Assembly (NCBI RefSeq): GCF_001885615.1
Contig: NZ_LSRN01000030.1
Location: 1-36,774 of the forward strand
Source of the DNA: Alkalibacterium sp. 20
GTDB taxonomy: Bacteria; Bacillota; Bacilli; Lactobacillales; Carnobacteriaceae_A
Direction of reading: 5' to 3'
Length of the DNA: 36,774 nucleotides
Shown: piece by piece, positions 31,993 through 36,774 of the stretch
How positions within the stretch are numbered: position 1 is the first letter of the stretch
How the letters are laid out: each line of letters starts with the position of its first letter
Position numbers and translations under genes: made by a program
The notes under the pieces: model-generated
Told to the model about the DNA's origin: nothing
Seen by the model: only the letters and a program-made list of their open reading frames with translations
Database searches by the model: none

Positions 31993-32772
31993 ATGAGTGA
32001 AAATAAGCAACTTGTAAAATTAGAAAATATTTATATGGTTTATGGCGAAGGTCCCCAGCGAACAACGGCTCTGGACAATATAAATCTGGAAGTGAATAAA
32101 GGTGAATTTATCTGTGTGCTTGGACCATCGGGATGTGGCAAGAGTACATTGCTTAAAATCATCGCCGGATATCAATTTCCAACAAAAGGAAAAGCTTTTT
32201 TTCAAGATAAGCTGATCAAAGGACCGGACTGGCATAAAGGCGTCGTTTTTCAATCGCCAACGCTTTATCCCTGGTTATCGGTCGAAGAAAATATAACGTT
32301 TGGACCGAGGGTAAGAGGGATGGACCGTGAGAAAATAAAAGAAAAAGCCGATCACATATTGAAACAAATCGACTTATCTGCTGAAGCTGGAAAAAGTATT
32401 TTCGAACTGTCTGGAGGAATGAAGCAGCGAGTGGCTTTAGCTAGAGTCTTGGCGAATGAGCCGGAAATGATCCTGATGGACGAACCTTTAGGCGCCTTGG
32501 ATGCTTTGACTCGGCTAAACATGCAGGGATTCATCAGGAATTTATGGAAAGAAAATAACAACACCGTATTGATGATCACCCATGACGTAGATGAAGCCAT
32601 GGCTTTAGGGACGCGAGTAGTCGTCATGTCCAAACAGCCAGGTAGGATCTTGAAAGAAATTGAACTGGACTATACGTTCTCTGCGTTCCAATCAGATACG
32701 CATCGCATAGAAATGGATAAGGACTATTTAAAGACGAAGGAAGAAATCCTTGATCTGATCAGTCAGTATTGA
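31993..32772 (+). CDS. ABC transporter ATP-binding protein, SsuB/TauB type
   Basis: 259 residues. Walker A GPSGCGKST begins at residue 44, the Q-loop is VVFQSPTLYPWL, the signature is LSGGMKQRVALARVLA, Walker B is MILMDEPLGALD and the switch His is in MITHDVDEAM. The sequence is typical of nitrate/sulfonate/taurine importers. The start ATG 31993 lies 11 nt after GGAAAGG, a long spacing. It closes the three-gene import operon, which ends in a terminator at 32841-32890. Confidence 0.92.
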   Translation: MSENKQLVKLENIYMVYGEGPQRTTALDNINLEVNKGEFICVLGPSGCGKSTLLKIIAGYQFPTKGKAFFQDKLIKGPDWHKGVVFQSPTLYPWLSVEENITFGPRVRGMDREKIKEKADHILKQIDLSAEAGKSIFELSGGMKQRVALARVLANEPEMILMDEPLGALDALTRLNMQGFIRNLWKENNNTVLMITHDVDEAMALGTRVVVMSKQPGRILKEIELDYTFSAFQSDTHRIEMDKDYLKTKEEILDLISQY

Positions 32773-32840
32773 TATTTAGAGAGACCGAATAAGAGTGTTA
32801 GTCTTTAAGATAGTTTATTTTTGAGTTAAATGTATTAAAT

Positions 32841-32890
32841 AAATGCGTATCAAAGCTGTTTAACTATCAGCTCTGGTACGCATTTTTATT
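32841..32890 (+). terminator. Terminator after the ABC operon
   Basis: AAATGCGTA-CA-AGCTG (from 32841) pairs with CAGCT-TG-TACGCATTT (to about 32884), followed by T residues. Confidence 0.82.
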
Positions 32891-33310
32891 TTCTGGGTTA
32901 GCCGTAAATGTCGGTACCCACTTTAGCCGAATGACTGATACTGTAATTTTTTGGCTCACTTAATTTAAAGTAAAAGAGAATCAAACTATCCTTTTGATTA
33001 GAAGTTGGATAAAGCAATTAAGCGGACCAGATATAAATCATAATAATCCAGACTGGTTCAATACGCTTTTTTCTAAATACGTTATCAATCATAGTTTCAT
33101 ATTCATAACGTCAAGCAGCAAAAAAAACGATACTCAATATGTGATGCTTATTAAATGGTCAAGACAACCTTTTTTTATTGTAAGATATTTCTAATTTTCG
33201 AACATCGTCAATTCTACTCCCATCTGATCACTCCAATCCTAGTACGATTAGAGTAACGCATGAATGGGACATTTTCATTTACTAACTACTGAGACATTAT
33301 CATTTATTAA
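32891..33310. mobile_element. Probable relics of insertion-sequence ends (IS21-like?)
   Basis: A 540-bp stretch (32850-33392) with no supported gene. Two pairs of direct repeats each show a 25-bp period. TTAGCCG occurs at 32898-32904 and 32923-32929 around GTCGGTACCC. TG(G/A)GACATT(T/A)TCATTTA is at 33265-33281 and 33290-33306, with 18 of 21 aligned bases shared across each full repeat. Multiple short terminal repeats are a feature of IS21-family ends. No transposase is left. A 66-codon open frame (32994-33194) has no binding site or recognised family and is not called. Confidence 0.35.
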
Positions 33311-33392
33311 TGACAACAATCGTATTTAATTACATTAGCCTCTTTACTTTTAGACGAGGCTACTTTATACTTTCAAAAAAGGGGAGATGGAA

Positions 33393-33734
33393 ATGCAAAG
33401 GAATTAAGATGAAACAAAAAGGTGGCGGGTGTTGTTCGGGGGCGTTTTAATGCAGCTCTGTATTGGAGGTGTTTATACGTGGAGTTTATTCAATCAACCC
33501 CTCGTCGATGCCTACGGCTGTGAACGCACGGAAGTTTTCACAGCTTTTTCTTTAATTGTTTTCATACTTGCCTTGGTGACCATTTATTCTGGTCGGCTGC
33601 AGGATAAGATTGGACCAAGAAAAGTTGCGACCATTGGGATACTTTTTTTCAGTGTTGGTTTAATTGTGGCCTCGATGGCACGCTCGTTGCCCGTACTTTA
33701 TTTAGGGTATATTGTTTTAGATGGTACGATATAG
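33393..33734 (+). pseudogene. OFA-type MFS transporter, N-terminal fragment
   Basis: A GGGGAGATGG site precedes ATG 33393. The frame reads MQRN, TAA (33405-33407), DETKRWRVLFGGVLMQLCIG and on through GGVYTWSLFNQPLVDAYG, FSLIVFILALVTIYSGRL, QDKIGPRKVATIGI and RSLPVLYLGYIVLDGT. It then leaves the family and stops at 33732-33734. These are helices 1-4 of an oxalate/formate-antiporter-type MFS protein. The rest of the gene resumes at 35341, after the sbtAB cassette. The early TAA alone would block translation unless GTG 33429 is used. Confidence 0.88.
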
Positions 33735-33740
33735 AAAAAG

Positions 33741-33807
33741 TTACCTGGATTCCTCATAAAAAATGCTCAAAAAAAGGAATTTTTGATTTGACGTGGAATT
33801 TAGGTAA
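33741..33807 (+). promoter_or_regulatory. Long leader hairpin upstream of sbtA
   Basis: TTACCTGGATTCC (33741-33753) pairs fully with GGAATTTAGGTAA (33795-33807), with two G-U pairs. The loop holds a second stem TCAAAAA/TTTTTGA. It ends 18 nt before the sbtA start and just ahead of its AAGGAGG. It may mark the left edge of the cassette or control sbtA expression. No convincing promoter is seen between it and sbtA. Confidence 0.5.
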
Positions 33808-33824
33808 TTATCAAGGAGGACGCC

Positions 33825-34904
33825 GTGGATCAATCAATTATTATTGCAGCTATTTTATCACCATTTATTCTGTTTTTCCTATTAGGTTATTTAGTCATTT
33901 GGTTTAAATCAGATATTCGATTTCCACCTGCGATGAGTCAAGGAATGCAAATTTTTCTATTGCTAGCGATTGGGCTTGGTGGTGGTGTTAAGGTAGCAGC
34001 GGCTATCAAAAACGATTCTGCCAATTTGCAAATATTATTTTCAAGTATGATGTTTACATTTATTATAGGTGTACTACTTACCGTTGTTGCCTTTTTTGTT
34101 GTTTATAAAGTTGTCGGATTAGACGCATCGAATGCAGGTGCTATTGCTGCTCATAATGGGGCTGTAAGTACGGCTACGATGATCATTGGTATTGCTTTTT
34201 TATCTGAAATGCCCTTTGAAGAATTCTCCTTTGCTGTTGTATTGTATCCTATTATGGATGTACCTGCCTTGGTAACGGGCATAGCCTTGGGAAATGTTTT
34301 TTTAGCTCGGGAAAAAGCTCGCAAGGCTAATAATGACGGGAAGAATCAATCGATGACAGCAGAGAAAAGAAAGGCAACAAATTCAGAAGCAAGTTCGATA
34401 AAACAAATTGTGCTTGAGAGCTTAGTAGGTAAAGGTGTCCTGTTAATTATTGCAGGTGTTGCGATAGGGCTGATTTCAGGTTTATACTCTACTAAATCAA
34501 TTACTGACGTGATGGTTTTTTTTGACGGGCTATTTGTTGGTGTTTTATGTCTATACTTAATGGAAATGGGAATGATAGCTGCTTCGCGCTTAGGAGAGTT
34601 ATGGAATAATCGTAAACAAGTCGGGAAGGTTGTTGTCTATGCAATTATGTATCCCTTTATAGTTGGACCATTATTGCTTGTGATTGGATGGTTGTTAAAT
34701 TTTGATCCGTACATGGCAACATTCATTGCGATATTGGGCGCATCATCCTCCTATGTGTCTGCACCAGCAGCGTGTAGAGCCGCTTTGCCAAAGGCTAATC
34801 CTTCTTTATATGTAGGACAATCCTTAGCAATTATCTTTCCGCTAAATGTGGTTGTGAATATTCCCTTTGTGCTATTGCCATTGAGTGAATTTCTTTATCA
34901 ATAA
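33825..34904 (+). CDS. sbtA: Sodium-dependent bicarbonate transporter, SbtA family
   Basis: 359 residues from GTG 33825, behind AAGGAGG. About ten membrane helices in two halves, with a charged cytosolic linker at about residues 165-200 (EKARKANNDGKNQSMTAEKR). Family blocks are LLLAIGLGGGVKVAAAI, AIAAHNGAVSTATMIIGIAF, VLYPIMDVPALVTGIALGNV, ILGASSSYVSAPAACRAALP and ANPSLYVGQSLAIIFPLNVV, the last being very close to the cyanobacterial SbtA end. It imports bicarbonate with sodium. Cyanobacterial SbtA is about 370 residues. It sits inside a broken MFS gene and is followed 32 nt later by sbtB. Confidence 0.9.
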   Translation: MDQSIIIAAILSPFILFFLLGYLVIWFKSDIRFPPAMSQGMQIFLLLAIGLGGGVKVAAAIKNDSANLQILFSSMMFTFIIGVLLTVVAFFVVYKVVGLDASNAGAIAAHNGAVSTATMIIGIAFLSEMPFEEFSFAVVLYPIMDVPALVTGIALGNVFLAREKARKANNDGKNQSMTAEKRKATNSEASSIKQIVLESLVGKGVLLIIAGVAIGLISGLYSTKSITDVMVFFDGLFVGVLCLYLMEMGMIAASRLGELWNNRKQVGKVVVYAIMYPFIVGPLLLVIGWLLNFDPYMATFIAILGASSSYVSAPAACRAALPKANPSLYVGQSLAIIFPLNVVVNIPFVLLPLSEFLYQ

Positions 34905-34936
34905 TAATTAACGCAATCCTATAGGAGTTGAAATTA

Positions 34937-35260
34937 ATGACTGTATCATTTTTTCCAATGAAGAAGATTGAGATTATCATCGAAAGGTTTCAGTTAAAAA
35001 AAGCAATCAAGCTATTAGATTCTGCTGGGGCCGTTGGCTACACGGTAATCAATAGTGTTGATGGTAAAGGGACCCATGGATTAAGGGAAGAGTCAGTGAC
35101 AATGCTGGATGTAATACAAAATGCTATGATCATTTCCGTTGTAAAAGAAGAGACAGCCCTAGAAATCATAGAGGGGATTCAGGATTTATTCGAAACCTAT
35201 TCTGGTGTTGTCTATGTGTCAGATGTTCAAGTGCTAAGGAGAGAACATTTTGAAAAATAA
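34937..35260 (+). CDS. sbtB: PII-like regulatory protein, SbtB family
   Basis: 107 residues from ATG 34937, with AGGAG (34922-34926) upstream; TTG 34928 is a poorer choice. The PII ferredoxin-like fold is clear: KKIEIIIERFQLKKAIKLLD, then SAGAVGYTVINSVDGKGTHG (start of the nucleotide-binding T-loop) and LFETYSGVVYVSDVQVLRRE. Cyanobacterial SbtB has the same AGATGYTV...GKG layout, binds adenine nucleotides including cAMP, and plugs SbtA. Here the C-terminal CGPxGC redox loop of many SbtB proteins is missing; the protein ends HFEK. It is the second gene of the sbtAB unit and is closed by a terminator. Confidence 0.87.
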   Translation: MTVSFFPMKKIEIIIERFQLKKAIKLLDSAGAVGYTVINSVDGKGTHGLREESVTMLDVIQNAMIISVVKEETALEIIEGIQDLFETYSGVVYVSDVQVLRREHFEK

Positions 35261-35299
35261 AAGCGAGAGATCTTCTGATTTAGAGGATCTCTCGCTTTT
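35261..35299 (+). terminator. Terminator of sbtAB
   Basis: AAGCGAGAGATC (35261-35272) pairs perfectly with GATCTCTCGCTT (35286-35297), then U residues. It marks the right end of the cassette. Confidence 0.9.
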
Positions 35300-35340
35300 G
35301 TGTACACTACCTTATGAAGTTATAATTTAACACAAATCTA

Positions 35341-36120
35341 ATGGGCTGTTGTATCCCTATTATAGAAATATTGAAATGGTGTATGCAGGAAAGCCATTTA
35401 AGTTATTTGATTCAAAGCATCGGCGTATCCCAAACCTTTCTGGTACAGGGGTTAGTCTACGGCGTAGTGTGCCTGATTGGTGCGCAAATGTTGAAGGTAC
35501 CTGAAGAATCAGAGAGCAATACAAAAATCCTAGTGAATGAGAACGACTTCGAGCCTAAATCTATGCTGAAGACCAGAGCCTTTTATCTTTTATGTATCAT
35601 CTATTTTTTTGGCAGCTTGAGCGGGCTGGTTGTGATTGGATTAGCCCAGGATATTGCGCGTGACGTTGTGGGTCTCACTCCTCGAATTGCTGGTTATTCT
35701 ATTGCCATTGCTGCGGTAGCGAATGCATTGGGGCGACTTGGCTGGGGTGATTTATCCGATGTTTTTGGCAGGCTAAGAGTTTTCAGTTGGTTGTTCTTAA
35801 TCACAGCTTTATCGATGCTGACACTAAGTTTTTGGACACATCAGGCTATCGTCTACTTCATTGTTTTGGGTTTGATAGTCAGTAGTTTTGGTGGCTTCCT
35901 AGCGACATTTCCAGCCATTACCAGTGACTACTTTGGCACTTTTTATTTCGGGTCGAATTATGGCTTGATTTACCAAGCTTACGGCTTGGCGTCCTTAGCG
36001 GGACCGTTTTTACTTGGTTTAACAAGTCAAGATACCCAGGCTTTTTTCGTTGCCAGCCTGCTTGCGGTTGTCGGTCTTGGTTTAACGTTGATTGTACGAC
36101 CGCCTGAAGTAATAAATTAA
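35341..36120 (+). pseudogene. OFA-type MFS transporter, C-terminal fragment
   Basis: 259 codons with no ribosome-binding site at ATG 35341. The start GCCIPIIEILKW lines up with the family block CPIATLVKWFP that normally follows the GYGVLGG turn where the N-terminal piece ends. The next residues look damaged: about 20 residues are missing and GCAGGAAAGCCATTTAAG suggests a frameshifted GAG..FK block. Clear MFS sequence then resumes (SIGVSQTFLVQGLVYGV, RIAGYSIAIAAVANALGRLG, ATFPAITSDYFG) to the normal end. It is the second half of the gene begun at 33393. Confidence 0.85.
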
Positions 36121-36155
36121 ATATAAGGTATTCATCTAAAATGATGTATATATAC

Positions 36156-36187
36156 AAAAAAAGGCTAAAATATCAGTCTTTTTTTGT
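36156..36187 (+). terminator. Terminator after the MFS fragment
   Basis: AAAAAAAGGCT (36156-36166) pairs with AGTCTTTTTTT (36175-36185), one G-U pair. Confidence 0.75.
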
Positions 36188-36240
36188 TTTAAATATTCAA
36201 TTATACACAACAGCTATTTCTGTTAAAACGCTTACGCGTA

Positions 36241-36249
36241 TGCTATACT
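36241..36249 (+). promoter_or_regulatory. Extended -10 promoter of the last gene
   Basis: TGCTATACT is an extended -10, with a weak TGTTAA 17 nt upstream (36221-36226). A weak cre-like AAAACGCTTACG overlaps the spacer. Confidence 0.55.
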
Positions 36250-36291
36250 AAAAATGAAAATAGGTAGAGATATGGGGAAGGAGGATGTATG

Positions 36292-36516
36292 ATGTTATTT
36301 ACAGAAGTAACTGATGAGCATGCAAAAGATAAAAAACCGGCAGAAATATTAGCTATTGTAACAGGAATCAATAAAAAAGTTATTCAGGATGGTGTCAGAG
36401 AACATGGTTATCAAGCTATCTTAGATAATCCGGCTTTGCTGGATGTTTCAGAAGAAGATCAAAAACGCATCATTGAAGCGCGTAAACTAGGTTACCTGGA
36501 CGCAACACTATTATAA
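36292..36516 (+). CDS. Small hypothetical protein, 74 aa
   Basis: Starts at ATG 36292, 7 nt after AAGGAGG; ATG 36289 is too close to the site. It is a soluble, highly charged, helical protein (VTDEHAKDKKPAEILAIVTG, INKKVIQDGVREHGYQAILD, VSEEDQKRIIEARKLGYLD). I do not recognise the family. The strong promoter, good start site and own terminator support a real gene. The repeated pattern of two short helix-turn segments could be a small DNA- or protein-binding module; that is a guess. Confidence 0.7.
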   Translation: MLFTEVTDEHAKDKKPAEILAIVTGINKKVIQDGVREHGYQAILDNPALLDVSEEDQKRIIEARKLGYLDATLL

Positions 36517-36531
36517 AACCGATATTTAAAG

Positions 36532-36561
36532 AGCTACTCTTAACCTTAGAGTAGCTTTTTT
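36532..36561 (+). terminator. Terminator of the small gene
   Basis: AGCTACTCT (36532-36540) pairs with AGAGTAGCT (36548-36556), followed by T residues. Confidence 0.85.
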
Positions 36562-36659
36562 AGATTAATATAAAAAATTGAATAATCGAATGATAGAGAA
36601 GTAAAAATAACAGGACTTACTATAGAATAAGGCTCGAGGGAATTGGTTAATAAGGGTTA

Positions 36660-36774
36660 GGCATGCTAAAAGTGGAAACCCAAGCGAGTGATGCTAAGAA
36701 GGTCAAACTTCGGCATGCTCAGGTGAAACTCCCAGTGAGTGATGCTAAGAAGGTCAAACTTCGGCATGCTCAGG
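36660..36774. repeat. Tandem 51/52-bp repeats running off the window edge
   Basis: GGCATGCT recurs at 36660, 36712 and 36763, giving periods of 52 and 51. The core GTGATGCTAAGAAGGTCAAA followed by CTTCGGCATGCT is identical in the two full copies, while the 15-20 bases between cores differ (AAAAGTGGAAACCCAAGC against CAGGTGAAACTCCCAGTG). Each core can fold as GAAG/CTTC with flanking TGC/GCA. A minus-strand frame stays open through the repeats (LSMPKFDLLSITHWEFH per unit) but has no start site in view. Confidence 0.85.

Noticed and set aside
32994-33194. 66-codon open frame between the ABC operon and the MFS fragment
   Set aside because: No ribosome-binding site, no recognisable family, unusual composition and a position within probable IS relics.
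36666-36774. Minus-strand frame through the terminal repeats (LSMPKFDLLSIT units)
   Set aside because: It is open only because of the repeat period and has no start site in view. Repeat spacing varies by one base between copies, which argues against coding.
36660-36774. CRISPR array
   Set aside because: The identical cores are about 32 bp and the variable parts about 19 bp, shorter than usual spacers. The spacers resemble each other and no cas gene is present in the window.

Overview
The window looks like chromosomal DNA from a low-GC Gram-positive bacterium (Bacillota). Evidence: AT-rich intergenic DNA, strong AGGAGG-type ribosome-binding sites, a T-box leader, an FMN riboswitch, many compact U-run terminators, a CcpA-type cre box and lipoproteins with Gram-positive lipoboxes. 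The gene content would suit a lactic-acid-type organism (order Lactobacillales, perhaps near the Carnobacteriaceae), but that placement is a guess from gene style, not from a marker gene.

Layout. 1-5 kb: a YozG/YoaS-like Xre regulator plus DUF2975 membrane protein pair on the minus strand behind a 14-bp inverted-repeat operator, a voltage-sensor K+ channel, a PgeF/YlmD multicopper-oxidase-like protein, a TetR regulator divergent from an FMN reductase, and a 500-bp gap that folds into several hairpins. 5-12.4 kb: a frameshifted FlK-like thioesterase, acetate kinase behind a perfect cre box, a hypothetical protein, a CBS-domain protein, an esterase, a minus-strand VOC/hypothetical pair, a metallophosphoesterase and a decayed GNAT gene. 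12.4-18.8 kb: an APC permease overlapping cutC, a methionine-type T-box leader driving metNIQ, and a thiolase. 18.8-23.4 kb: a classic promoter, an FMN riboswitch and two tandem terminators ahead of ribD-ribE-ribBA-ribH, with a HAD phosphatase coupled to ribH that could supply the missing phosphatase step of riboflavin synthesis. 23.4-25.7 kb: a ZIP-like membrane protein, a CorA-like transporter and a PspC gene carrying a stop at codon 9.

25.8-32.8 kb is a sulfur locus: a divergent LysR regulator, a YeeE/YedE thiosulfate-type transporter, a CoA-disulfide/persulfide reductase with a C-terminal rhodanese domain, then an SsuCAB/TauCAB-like ABC importer. Together these would import reduced or organic sulfur, transfer sulfane sulfur and reduce persulfides.

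32.9-36.1 kb is a plastic region. It begins with short terminal-repeat-like relics that may come from IS21-type insertion sequences. An OFA-type MFS transporter gene follows, split into an N-terminal piece (33393-33734) and a C-terminal piece (35341-36120). Between the two pieces sits an intact two-gene cassette encoding an SbtA-family sodium/bicarbonate transporter and an SbtB-like PII protein. This bicarbonate module, best known from cyanobacteria, is the most striking item in the window. The last 115 bases begin a tandem array of 51/52-bp hairpin-forming repeats that runs off the edge.

Four genes are broken by single-step lesions or splitting (thioesterase, GNAT, PspC, MFS), so some gene decay, or some sequencing error, is present. 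All functional calls are from reading sequence and motifs; no database search was run.
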